A stretch of 64,000 nt of DNA, taken from the NCBI GenBank assembly GCA_964442075.1, contig CAYTWH010000004.1:1-64000 (forward strand). Reading direction: 5' to 3'. Shown here in pieces: positions 8,798 through 17,393 of the stretch (positions are counted from its first letter, which is position 1; each line of letters starts with the position of its first letter). Under the pieces are notes generated by a model. That model was not told the DNA's origin. It was given only the letters and a program-made list of their open reading frames with translations, and made no database searches. A program made the translations under genes and the position numbers. Source of the DNA: CAYTAU01 sp964442075 (GTDB lineage Bacteria > Bacteroidota > Bacteroidia > Bacteroidales > CAYTAU01).

Positions 8798-10276
8798 ATG
8801 AAACCATTATTGTTAATAATATTTACCTTTTTAATTTTTGTAAGCAGTGCCCAAATAAGCGTACCTATACCAAGCATAAACAAAGTCAAAGTAGAATTGA
8901 TAAAGTTTATAGAGGATGAAAAATTGAAAAATGCTTCAATAGGATTTTATGCTATTGAATTAGAAACAGGAAAAGTAATTGCCGAATATAATCCCGACAT
9001 GAGTTTAATTCCGGCATCAATATTGAAATTGGTTACTACAGCAACGGCACTTGAGGTCCTTGGGGAAAATTTTAGATTTAAAACAACAATTCAATATAAC
9101 GGAGAAATTGATTCAACAGGAACACTTAATGGCAATATTTTTATCAAAGGTGGTGGAGACCCTACTTTAGGCTCTAAATTATTTGAGAAAAATTATTTTG
9201 AGCCTTTTTTTATGGATACCTGGGCAGATTCAATTGTAAGTTTTGGCATTGATTCTATTAATGGAGCAATAATTGGAGATGCAAGCATTTTTAATAAAAA
9301 TATGATTCCCGGAACATGGATATGGGGAGATATTGGCAACTATTATGGAGCTAGTGCTAATGGACTTTCAATCTATGAAAATACTTATAAAATTAAATTC
9401 AAATCGGGAACAAGCCATGGAGACACAACAGAAATTGTTGATATAGAACCAACAATCCCAAACATTGAATTTGATAATCATGTATGGTCATCTAATATAA
9501 ATAAAGACAATGCCTATATTTATGGTGCTCCATTTAATAATTATCGCTATATCGAAGGCTCAATACCTAGAAACCGAGATGAATTTATTGTAAAAGGCTC
9601 AATACCCGATCCTCCATATTTAACAAGTCTTGACTTTAATAGTGTTCTTGAACGTCGTGAAATTGGAATAGGTTTACCGGCTACAACATTAAGAAAACTA
9701 AGTATTGTAAAAGATACTATTTCAAGAAAAGATATCTGTATTACATATTCGCCTCGTTTAAAAAATATAATTTATTGGACTAATTTAAAAAGCAATAATT
9801 TATTTGCCGAACATATGTTAAACTATTTAGGGTATCTTAAATATTCAACAGGTGATAACAAGTCGGGAACAGAAGCTGTTGAGGAATTCTGGAAATCGAA
9901 AGGTATTAATACTTCCGGAATGTATATAAATGATGGTAGTGGTCTTTCAAGATATAATGTAATAACAACGAAACAAATTGTAGATATTCTACAATATATG
10001 AAGTTAAAAAGCAAAAATTATGACGTATTGAATAAATCGTTTCCTATTGCAGGCAAAACAGGCACATTAAGATCAATGTGTAAAGGAACACCGGGACAGG
10101 GAAAAATAAGAGCTAAAAGTGGAACAATGACCAGGGTAAAAAGTTATGCAGGATATGTTACTGCCGTTAACGATAAAGAATTAGCTTTTGCAATAATTGT
10201 AAATAATTATAATGGTTCATCAGTAGCACTAAGAAAAAAAATAGAAAAAATATTTGATGCGTTAGCTATGTATTAA
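8798..10276 (+). CDS. dacB: D-alanyl-D-alanine carboxypeptidase/endopeptidase (PBP4, peptidase S13)
   Basis: 492 residues with signal peptide (MKPLLLIIFTFLIFVSSAQ). Trims D-Ala from peptidoglycan stem peptides and cuts cross-links in the periplasm. The three penicillin-binding motifs are present: SILK (S74-K77), SNN (S332-N334, in KSNNLFAEHML) and a KTG variant KSG (440-442, in RAKSGTMTRVKSYAGYV). The region between the first two motifs matches the extra domains of S13 enzymes. Ends typically, at IFDALAMY. Divergent from the rhomboid gene; no partner cell-wall gene is adjacent. Confidence 0.93.
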   Translation: MKPLLLIIFTFLIFVSSAQISVPIPSINKVKVELIKFIEDEKLKNASIGFYAIELETGKVIAEYNPDMSLIPASILKLVTTATALEVLGENFRFKTTIQYNGEIDSTGTLNGNIFIKGGGDPTLGSKLFEKNYFEPFFMDTWADSIVSFGIDSINGAIIGDASIFNKNMIPGTWIWGDIGNYYGASANGLSIYENTYKIKFKSGTSHGDTTEIVDIEPTIPNIEFDNHVWSSNINKDNAYIYGAPFNNYRYIEGSIPRNRDEFIVKGSIPDPPYLTSLDFNSVLERREIGIGLPATTLRKLSIVKDTISRKDICITYSPRLKNIIYWTNLKSNNLFAEHMLNYLGYLKYSTGDNKSGTEAVEEFWKSKGINTSGMYINDGSGLSRYNVITTKQIVDILQYMKLKSKNYDVLNKSFPIAGKTGTLRSMCKGTPGQGKIRAKSGTMTRVKSYAGYVTAVNDKELAFAIIVNNYNGSSVALRKKIEKIFDALAMY

Positions 10277-10404
10277 AAGTGAGGATAATTAGTATTATGA
10301 ATAAAAAGTGAGGAAATATTTTTATGTTTTTCTATAATAGTGTATTTTTAAAAAATACTTTTTGGGTTAATTTTATTTTTGTATAATACTTTAAACTTAA
10401 TCTG

Positions 10405-11439
10405 TTGAAAATAAAAACAAAATACTTAATATTTATTTTATCTATCCTGCTTATTTATCCAATAGCTTCATGCACCAATGATTGTAATTGTAAATATTTG
10501 ACAGAAAAAAATGAAGTGTTTTACAAGGATGATTTACCTTTTTCGGGAGTTTGTACAGAAACAAATGAGGGGCTTAGAAGAGAAAAACACTTTTTGAACG
10601 GCAAATTTAATGGTAAGTATATAGTATGGAATAAGGAAAGTCAAAAAGTTTTTGAAAGTTTTTTTATAGACGGAGAAAAAGATGGTCTTACCACAATTTG
10701 GTACGAGGACGGGAAAAAATACTTGGAGAACACTTATCTTAAGGGAGATAAAGAGGGGGTGGCAATTATTTGGTATGAAAACGGAAGACAAAAATCTAAC
10801 GAAAATTACTCCAATGGTATAATAAATGGAAAATCTACAGAATGGTATAATAACGGAAAAAATAAATTTGAAAAAAACTATAAAGATGGGATTAAACATG
10901 GCGAATGGGTATCATGGCACGATAACGGGCAAGTATCATCTGAAGGACAATATTTAGATGGGAAAGAATATGGGAAATGGGTAGAATGGTATGAAAATGG
11001 CCAAAAAGAAAAAGAAGAAACATTTGAAGATGGCTTGCAAAATGGAGAATGGTCAACATGGCATGAAGATGGAGGAATAAAAGAATCCGGGTCTTATGAC
11101 AATGGCTATGAAAAAGATACATGGACATCTTATTATGAAAATGGTAAAAAAAACACGGAAAAAACATATAAAAATGGCAAATTAATTGGAGACTATTCCG
11201 AATGGTATGAAAATGGACAAACTAAGATTCGACAAAAATTTGACAACGGATTATCTAACGGTATATGTAAAACATGGTTTTCAAACGGAAAAGCAGAAAG
11301 TGTTGTAAATTATAAAAATGGAATACCGGAAGGAAAATTTATAATATATGATGAAGATGGGAAAATTAAAGAAGAAGGAGAATTTAAAAATGGGAAACGT
11401 GTTGAAAAAGATGGAGAAAAGGAAGACCCTATATTCTAG
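10405..11439 (+). CDS. YwqK/MORN-repeat lipoprotein
   Basis: 344 residues starting at TTG 10405; a lipoprotein signal follows directly (ILLIYPIASC, Cys 23). The mature part is a ladder of about eleven ~23-residue repeats of the type W-Y/H-ENG-K/Q ... YKDG ... GEW, the pattern of the YwqK family (MORN_2-like). In databases the family is often labelled antitoxin on weak grounds; here there is no toxin neighbour and the protein is exported, so a surface or periplasmic repeat scaffold is more likely. Another shorter protein of this kind is at 43288. No T9SS tail. Confidence 0.85.
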   Translation: MKIKTKYLIFILSILLIYPIASCTNDCNCKYLTEKNEVFYKDDLPFSGVCTETNEGLRREKHFLNGKFNGKYIVWNKESQKVFESFFIDGEKDGLTTIWYEDGKKYLENTYLKGDKEGVAIIWYENGRQKSNENYSNGIINGKSTEWYNNGKNKFEKNYKDGIKHGEWVSWHDNGQVSSEGQYLDGKEYGKWVEWYENGQKEKEETFEDGLQNGEWSTWHEDGGIKESGSYDNGYEKDTWTSYYENGKKNTEKTYKNGKLIGDYSEWYENGQTKIRQKFDNGLSNGICKTWFSNGKAESVVNYKNGIPEGKFIIYDEDGKIKEEGEFKNGKRVEKDGEKEDPIF

Positions 11440-11514
11440 AAAATTATTTCTTATCATATTAAATAATTAAAGTATTTTCACACTAACATTTACTTAGACA
11501 ATTTTTTAAATAGA

Positions 11515-12714
11515 ATGAGTTTTTTTGTTGCTTCGGTTTTTTTCAATTCAAATATTTTCAAAGCATATTTCGACAAGCTATTTCATTCCTTTACACATCA
11601 AAAAATAATTATTGTATTATTGATTATTTTTTTTATTTCATTTTTTATTCAATTATATTTTTATTTAAAGGTTTATTCTAAGTTCAATAAATATAAAATA
11701 GGGAATAATATTTCAGATAATAAACATGCCGTTTCTGTAATAATTTGTGCAAAAAACGAAGCGGAAAATTTAAAAAATAATCTCCCCTCAATACTTAACC
11801 AAGATTACAAAGATTTTGAAGTTGTAGTAGTTGACGACGGCTCAACAGATGATACTCAACTAGTATTAAAAAACTTTCAAAAAGAATACTCAAATTTGAA
11901 AATCTCAGTTTTAAATAAAAATGAAAAGTTTTTCAAAGGCAAAAAACTTGCTTTAACCATTGGTATTAAGGCTGCTAAAAATGACATTTTATTGTTAACC
12001 GATGCCGACTGTCGTCCAGCCACAGGTTTATGGATAAATAAAATGCAATCTCTTTTCAACAATAAAACAGATATAGTATTAGGATATGGTGGCTATGAGA
12101 AAAAAAAAGGCATATTGAATAAATTTATAAGGTTTGACACATTTTTTATAGCATTACAATATTTTAGTTTTTCATTATCTGGGAACACATACATGGGTAT
12201 TGGGCGAAACCTGGCATATAAAAAGCAATTGTTTTTTAAAAACAGGGGATTTGCCTCACATTATCATTTATTATCAGGCGATGATGATCTTTTTATAAAC
12301 GAAGTGGCAACCAAGAAAAATGTAAGCATAATGCTTGATGAAAAAAGTCATGTATATTCTGCCCCCAAACAAAATTTTCGCTTATGGCTAATGCAAAAAA
12401 GAAGGCATTTAACAACAAGCGTACACTATAAGCTAAAACACAAAATATTACTTACGACAGAACCAATAACAAGAATTTTATTTTTACTGTCGTTTATTAT
12501 AATATTGCTTATTAATTATAATCATTTCTATATAGTTGTACTATTTATTATTAAGCTAACCGCTCAGATTATAATATTTAATAAAGCCATGAAACGTTTG
12601 TCAGAAAAAGATTTATTACTACTTTCGTTAGTTATTAACATTTTAATGCCAATAATAATATTAACATTACATTTAAGAAATTTTTTAAACTCAAAGCAGA
12701 GTAAATGGAAATAA
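11515..12714 (+). CDS. Membrane glycosyltransferase family 2
   Basis: 399 residues. An N-terminal membrane segment (about 30-52) precedes a GT-A catalytic domain. The nucleotide-sugar site is VVVDDGSTDDT (107-113), the metal-binding DAD is at 163-165 (LLTDADCRP), the acceptor-site acidic motif is SGDDDLF (254-260), and a QKRRH motif (294-298) resembles the Q-x-x-R-W of processive enzymes. Two to three C-terminal membrane segments follow. Likely adds sugars to a lipid-linked glycan or polysaccharide; donor and product cannot be read. The last 10 bp overlap the sigma factor gene, so the two are co-translated. Confidence 0.88.
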   Translation: MSFFVASVFFNSNIFKAYFDKLFHSFTHQKIIIVLLIIFFISFFIQLYFYLKVYSKFNKYKIGNNISDNKHAVSVIICAKNEAENLKNNLPSILNQDYKDFEVVVVDDGSTDDTQLVLKNFQKEYSNLKISVLNKNEKFFKGKKLALTIGIKAAKNDILLLTDADCRPATGLWINKMQSLFNNKTDIVLGYGGYEKKKGILNKFIRFDTFFIALQYFSFSLSGNTYMGIGRNLAYKKQLFFKNRGFASHYHLLSGDDDLFINEVATKKNVSIMLDEKSHVYSAPKQNFRLWLMQKRRHLTTSVHYKLKHKILLTTEPITRILFLLSFIIILLINYNHFYIVVLFIIKLTAQIIIFNKAMKRLSEKDLLLLSLVINILMPIIILTLHLRNFLNSKQSKWK

Positions 12715-13307
12715 ATCCTAATCTTTCTGAAAAAGCCAAGCATGATTATAGATTGGTTTTACTTGCATTAGATGGTGATCAAAAGTCTTATGCGGAACTA
12801 TTAGGAAAGTATAGAGATGCTATATATTTTATGCTTTTAAAAATGGTTAACAATAAAAGCGATGCTGATGATTTAACAATTGAAGCATTTGGAAAAGCAT
12901 TTAAAAATATCCATCAATACTCGCCTAGTTTTGCTTTTAGTACGTGGTTGTTTAAAATAGCTTCTAATAACTGTATTGATTTTTTAAGACGAAAAAAAGC
13001 AAATATAGTTTCACTTGACGGAATTAAAGAAGATGCTGACTTTGACCCCGGTACATCTTTACAATCAAAATTTCTTGATCCTGAAGAAAAACTAATAAGA
13101 AAGCAAAAAGAATTTCTTATGCAGACTGTGGTTAAAAAACTAAAACCAAGATATAGAAGACTTATTGAATTAAGATATTTTAACGAATTTTCTTATGAGG
13201 AAATAGCCAAAGAATTGGAATTGCCAATAGGCACAGTTAAAGCACAGCTTTTCAGAGCAAGAGATTTATTATATCATATTCTAAAAAAATCGGCAAGTAA
13301 AATTTAA
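12705..13307 (+). CDS. RNA polymerase sigma factor, sigma-70/ECF family
   Basis: 200 residues. Region 2 covers about 28-100 (YRDAIYFMLLKMVNNKSDADDLTIEAF, then FSTWLFKIASNNCIDFLRR, the -10 recognition helix). Region 4 covers about 140-195 (RYRRLIELRYFNEFSYEEIAKELELPIGTVKAQLFRAR). The linker between them is short, and there is no region 1 or 3, as in ECF factors. No anti-sigma gene follows; the upstream partner is a glycosyltransferase whose stop codon overlaps the start here. Target genes are unknown. The unusual pairing could link envelope glycan synthesis to a stress regulon, but that is inference. Confidence 0.9.
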   Translation: MEINPNLSEKAKHDYRLVLLALDGDQKSYAELLGKYRDAIYFMLLKMVNNKSDADDLTIEAFGKAFKNIHQYSPSFAFSTWLFKIASNNCIDFLRRKKANIVSLDGIKEDADFDPGTSLQSKFLDPEEKLIRKQKEFLMQTVVKKLKPRYRRLIELRYFNEFSYEEIAKELELPIGTVKAQLFRARDLLYHILKKSASKI

Positions 13308-13487
13308 ACCACATTATACACTAAAACAAGGTAAATTTATACATTTTGAAAAAGTCATTCATTGTCATTAAGTAATTATTGGTAATTTATTGTAATGATA
13401 CGAAATAAGTGACCGCGAACACAACGACAAACGACAAACAATTTAAACCTTATTAACGATTCTTGTATTTCTATAAAACCTGATAAA

Positions 13488-15014
13488 ATGAGCACAAAAA
13501 AAATAAGAGTAAGATTTGCACCCAGCCCAACAGGACCATTACATATTGGAGGAGTAAGAACAGCATTATTTAATTATTTATTTGCAAAAAATAATAATGG
13601 CGATTTTATTCTACGCATTGAAGACACAGACCAGGCAAGATTTGTGGATGGTGCTGAAGAATATATAATAAATTCTCTAGAGTGGTGTGGAATGAAATTC
13701 GATGAGGGAATAAAAGAAGGAGGAGAATATGGACCATATCGTCAATCGGAAAGAAAAATGATATATCATCAATATGCAGATGCTCTTATTGCTTCGGGTA
13801 ATGCCTATTATGCTTTTGATACACCGGAAGAACTAAATGATATTAGAAACCAATACGAAACAGAAAAAAAGACTTTTGCTTACGATAGTTCTGTAAGGGA
13901 TAAGCTTAATAATTCAATAACGCTGTCTGAAAAAGAAACGCACAAACTGATTGATAGCGGAACACCTTATGTTATTAGGTTTAAAATGCCCGTAAACGAA
14001 GAGTTGACATTAAATGATATTATTAGAGGAGAGATAAAAATAAATACATCAACACTCGATGATAAAATACTTTTTAAATCGGATGGTATGCCAACATATC
14101 ATTTGGCAAACATTGTTGATGACCACTTAATGGAAATAAGCCATGTAATTAGAGGTGAAGAATGGCTGCCCTCATTGCCACTTCATGTTTTATTATACAA
14201 AGCGTTTTTATGGGAAAAAGAAATGCCTGAATTTGCTCATTTGCCATTATTATTAAAACCTGCCGGCAATGGAAAATTAAGTAAACGCGATGGCGATAAG
14301 CTCGGATTTCCTGTTTTTCCACTGTATTGGAAATCGCCAAGTGGGGAGGAATTTAGAGGCTATAGAGAAAATGGATACTTTGCCGATGCATTTGTTAATA
14401 TGCTTGCTTTTCTTGGCTGGAATCCCGGCAGTGAAAAAGAAATATTTAGTATGACCGAACTTATTGAGGCATTTACTTTTGAAAAAGTTGGCAAATCGGG
14501 TTCAAAATTTGACCCTGAAAAAGCAAAATGGTTCAATCATCAGTATATTCAAACTAAAGATAATTCAGAACTGGCAGAACTATTTATCCCCATTTTAAAG
14601 GAAAAAAGTATTGATGCTGAAATTTCATACATTACAGAAGTTGTTGGTTTGGTAAAGGAAAGAGTAAGTTTTGTAAATGAGCTTTGGGAACAATCTAATT
14701 TCTTTTTTAATGCCCCAACTGAATACGACCAAAAAGTAATAAGAAAGAAATGGAAAGAAAATACTCCCGAAATTCTAACAGGCCTTAAAGAAATGCTATC
14801 AACTATTACTGAGTTTGAAAAAGATAATATTGAAACAAAATTTAAAGCTTATCTCGAAAAAAATGAAATTGGTTTTGGGCAGGTTATGAATGTCCTGCGA
14901 TTAACACTTGTTGGAAGCAATAGCGGACCCGACCTTTTTTCAATAATGAGTTTAATAGGAAAACAAGAAACTATTAATAGAATTGAAACAGGTATTAATT
15001 TAATTGTTCATTAA
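13488..15014 (+). CDS. gltX: Glutamyl-tRNA ligase
   Basis: 508 residues, full length. Charges tRNA-Glu with glutamate. The class I signature HIGH appears as HIGG in RFAPSPTGPLHIGGVRTALF, and the KMSKS loop as KLSKRDGD. The EDTDQAR and LRIEDTD region and the LPLHVLLYKAF segment fit GluRS. The C-terminal anticodon-binding domain is complete. ATG start, after a 180-bp spacer that shows no convincing structure. A hairpin follows at 15027-15058. Confidence 0.97.
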   Translation: MSTKKIRVRFAPSPTGPLHIGGVRTALFNYLFAKNNNGDFILRIEDTDQARFVDGAEEYIINSLEWCGMKFDEGIKEGGEYGPYRQSERKMIYHQYADALIASGNAYYAFDTPEELNDIRNQYETEKKTFAYDSSVRDKLNNSITLSEKETHKLIDSGTPYVIRFKMPVNEELTLNDIIRGEIKINTSTLDDKILFKSDGMPTYHLANIVDDHLMEISHVIRGEEWLPSLPLHVLLYKAFLWEKEMPEFAHLPLLLKPAGNGKLSKRDGDKLGFPVFPLYWKSPSGEEFRGYRENGYFADAFVNMLAFLGWNPGSEKEIFSMTELIEAFTFEKVGKSGSKFDPEKAKWFNHQYIQTKDNSELAELFIPILKEKSIDAEISYITEVVGLVKERVSFVNELWEQSNFFFNAPTEYDQKVIRKKWKENTPEILTGLKEMLSTITEFEKDNIETKFKAYLEKNEIGFGQVMNVLRLTLVGSNSGPDLFSIMSLIGKQETINRIETGINLIVH

Positions 15015-15026
15015 GATTTTGTTATA

Positions 15027-15058
15027 AAACCTTCAAGGGCTTAAAACCTTGAGGGTTT
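15027..15058 (+). terminator. Hairpin after gltX
   Basis: AAACCTTCAAGG pairs with CCTTGAGGGTTT (11 of 12 positions). There is no strong T-run, so it may be a weak terminator or a dispersed palindrome; a related palindrome lies at 61199-61217. Confidence 0.5.
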
Positions 15059-15157
15059 AAAAAATATTACTCAGTAATTCAGCATATGGATAAAAACAAA
15101 ATCATACATGTTTTTATGAAAAAAACACACAATTAATAATTTATCATAATACACCTA

Positions 15158-15640
15158 ATGAATTTCACTTCAATAGATTTTGAAACAGCAACAAATTACC
15201 ATATTTGTGCCGTGGGCATTGTTTGTGTGGAAAAAGGCAAAATAATAAATGAATTTTCTTCTTTAATTCAACCTCCCAATAATAAATATAATTGGCATAA
15301 TATTCAGGTTCATGGTATTTACCCTGAAAACACAATAAATGCTCCATTTTTTGATAAAATTTATCCTAAAATAAAACAACTGCTACAGGGCAAGATCATT
15401 GTTGCCCATAACGAATCATTTGATAGAAATGTATTGAAAAAAACAATGACAGATTATGGAATTAATTATTCAGACCTGAACATTCCCAACCGATGGGAGT
15501 GTACTCTTAAAATATACAGAACAAAAGGCTTTCAGCCTGCAAATTTGGCTGCATGTTGCAGGCAAATGGATATTCAGTTAAGTCATCATGAAGCACTTTC
15601 TGATGCAAGAGCATGCGCTATGCTTTATTTAAAACAGTAA
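15158..15640 (+). CDS. DnaQ-like 3'-5' exonuclease
   Basis: 160 residues, a single DEDDh exonuclease domain. The first acidic pair is in SIDFETAT (D7, E9), a second acidic residue is in VAHNESFDRNVL, and the final H-x4-D pair is in SHHEALSDARAC (H144, D149). It resembles the epsilon-like exonucleases often annotated as DNA polymerase III epsilon subunit, but it lacks any extra domain, so proofreading versus a separate RNA/DNA trimming role cannot be decided. Followed by an independent promoter for the OmpA-domain gene. Confidence 0.88.
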   Translation: MNFTSIDFETATNYHICAVGIVCVEKGKIINEFSSLIQPPNNKYNWHNIQVHGIYPENTINAPFFDKIYPKIKQLLQGKIIVAHNESFDRNVLKKTMTDYGINYSDLNIPNRWECTLKIYRTKGFQPANLAACCRQMDIQLSHHEALSDARACAMLYLKQ

Positions 15641-15659
15641 GATTTGTTAACCAAAGCTT

Positions 15660-15689
15660 TTTGCCACTAAATTAATTTGCGTATTTTTA
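15660..15689 (+). promoter_or_regulatory. Promoter of the OmpA-domain gene
   Basis: TTTG (15660-15663), 18-nt spacer, then TATTTTTA (15682-15689). It lies in a stretch resembling the promoter segments at 55585 and 57539. The leader to the ATG at 15698 would be under 10 nt. Confidence 0.5.
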
Positions 15690-15697
15690 TGGGGTAT

Positions 15698-16852
15698 ATG
15701 AATAGACTAGTTACATTAGTATTTACTCTGATCACGATAATTAATTATGGTCAACAATCAGATACGCTAGATTATTCGGAGAATCTTGTTCTAAATTACA
15801 GTTTTGAAAATCACGGAACACTACCTTGTGAACGAGTAAATATTGGCAATTACTCTATGTTTACTATCGACCACTGGGCTTGGGCAAGTTACGCCTCAGT
15901 AGATGTTTTTAGTACTAAAGTAGATGAAAACTGTTTTTCTTATACCGATAATTTTCAAAAAATATTTCAATTTAATACCATGGGTTCTATTTTGCCAAGA
16001 ACAGGAGATGTTATACTTGGTTTTTATGGAGTCGGGCTCAATAAAGGACATGAGTATCACGAATATCTTATTACAAAATTAAAACACCCATTACTGCCAA
16101 AATATGAATATTATGTTGAGTTTTGGGTTTGCCGATCTGCCGGGTCACATTTTGCCTCAAATAATATAGGTGCATGTTTTACAAGAAAGCCTGTTTTTTA
16201 TAAAAATACAAAATCAATATATGCCAAACCGGAGGTAAATTATCAGGATGTAATTGTATCCAGAAACAAGTGGACGAAAATTTCAGGTTATTTTATACCG
16301 AATGACACTTTGTGCTATATGCTTATTGGAAACTTCTTTTCAGACGAAAAATCGCAAATAATATCTATGTATAACAAAAAACCCTATCGCGGACCCGATG
16401 CCGACTCCTACTATCTTCTTGATGATGTATTTGTATTACCGGCCGGAGAAAAAGCAGATTACAGTAAAAATATTATCAAAAAATCGGAATTTGAAACAGC
16501 AGAAGTCAATGAAGCAGTAATACTTAAAAATGTATTCTTCAATCACGACAAATCTGAGATACTGCCCAAATCATACCCCGAATTAAATAAGCTTGTTAAT
16601 TTTTTAAGCTATAATCCATCTGTTACTCTTGAAATTTCAGGTCATACCGACAATACGGGAACCGAGAAATATAATATTAGCCTTTCGCTGTCAAGGGCAC
16701 AATCCGTAGCAACATACCTGATTGAAAAAGGAATTATGGATACCAGAATTACATATAAAGGATATGGTAATTCAAAACCAATTGCTGAGAATAATACCGA
16801 AAAAGGAAGAATGAAAAACAGAAGGGTTGAATTCAGTATTATAAAAAAATAA
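15698..16852 (+). CDS. OmpA-domain outer-membrane lipoprotein-like protein
   Basis: 384 residues from the ATG at 15698; upstream ATG 15689 and TTG 15677 fall in the promoter. Signal peptide MNRLVTLVFTLITIINYGQ. The N-terminal domain (about 30-240: NLVLNYSFENHG, IDHWAWASYASVDVF, YYLLDDVFVLPA) is a carbohydrate-binding-like jelly roll common in Bacteroidota OmpA proteins. The C-terminal OmpA domain (about 265-384) has VFFNHDKSEILPKSYPEL and the peptidoglycan-binding GHTDNTGTEKYNISLSLSRA, ending KGRMKNRRVEF. It likely tethers the outer membrane to peptidoglycan. Confidence 0.88.
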   Translation: MNRLVTLVFTLITIINYGQQSDTLDYSENLVLNYSFENHGTLPCERVNIGNYSMFTIDHWAWASYASVDVFSTKVDENCFSYTDNFQKIFQFNTMGSILPRTGDVILGFYGVGLNKGHEYHEYLITKLKHPLLPKYEYYVEFWVCRSAGSHFASNNIGACFTRKPVFYKNTKSIYAKPEVNYQDVIVSRNKWTKISGYFIPNDTLCYMLIGNFFSDEKSQIISMYNKKPYRGPDADSYYLLDDVFVLPAGEKADYSKNIIKKSEFETAEVNEAVILKNVFFNHDKSEILPKSYPELNKLVNFLSYNPSVTLEISGHTDNTGTEKYNISLSLSRAQSVATYLIEKGIMDTRITYKGYGNSKPIAENNTEKGRMKNRRVEFSIIKK

Positions 16853-16978
16853 TGCTCAAATTATCGTATTGTTGTGATGGATTAATTAAATATTACACAA
16901 AAACAAAGTTTCTCAAAAAATTTATTTGCCTGTAATACTGCACATTGATCTCTTCCGGATAAATTTTACACAATATTT

Positions 16979-17009
16979 TTTGTATATATAAGTTTCTTAT
17001 ATATATTTG
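16979..17009 (+). promoter_or_regulatory. Promoter of the padR operon
   Basis: TTTG (16979-16982), exactly 19 nt, then TATATTTG (17002-17009): a full match to the Bacteroidota -33/-7 consensus, 30 bp before the padR start. Confidence 0.65.
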
Positions 17010-17039
17010 CATTGTTAATATATTTTAAATTTATATAAA

Positions 17040-17393
17040 ATGGCAACAAATAATTTACTAAAAGGAACTTTAAAGCCTATCATTCTGAAACTTTTATCTG
17101 AAAACAACAGATTGTATGGCTACGAGATCACACAAAGTGTGAAAGAAATTACTAAGGGTAAAATTGAGTTAACATTCGGAGCCCTCTATCCTATTTTGCA
17201 TAAATTAGAGCAAGAAGGTGTGGTTCAAACAGAATCGGAAGTTGTAAATAATAGGAATAGAATTTATTATTCTTTAACAGAAACAGGGAAAAATACAGCC
17301 AAAGAAAAAATTGCTGAACTCGAAGAATTTGTCAATACACTTAAAACATTACTTAAACCTAATTACGGCTTAGAATATGTATTCGCTCGATAA
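17040..17393 (+). CDS. PadR family transcriptional regulator
   Basis: 117 residues, a compact PadR winged-helix repressor. Markers: LLKGTLKPIILKLLSENNRLYGYEI, the recognition helix region GKIELTFGALYPILHKLEQEG, and the wing NRIYYSLTETGK. PadR proteins of this size usually control an adjacent membrane-protein operon. Here the stop overlaps the start of the next gene by 17 bp, and that gene begins with a HAAS-like domain, the usual PadR partner. It probably represses its own promoter at 16979-17009. Effector unknown. Confidence 0.92.
   Translation: MATNNLLKGTLKPIILKLLSENNRLYGYEITQSVKEITKGKIELTFGALYPILHKLEQEGVVQTESEVVNNRNRIYYSLTETGKNTAKEKIAELEEFVNTLKTLLKPNYGLEYVFAR

Noticed and set aside
10892..11167. 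His/Phe-rich frame opposite the MORN lipoprotein
   Set aside because: Shadow of repetitive coding sequence on the other strand; no signal or domain.
13308..13487. Repeated CATTGTCATTA/TGATACGAA stretch before gltX as a mobile element
   Set aside because: No clear inverted ends and no second copy seen in the window.
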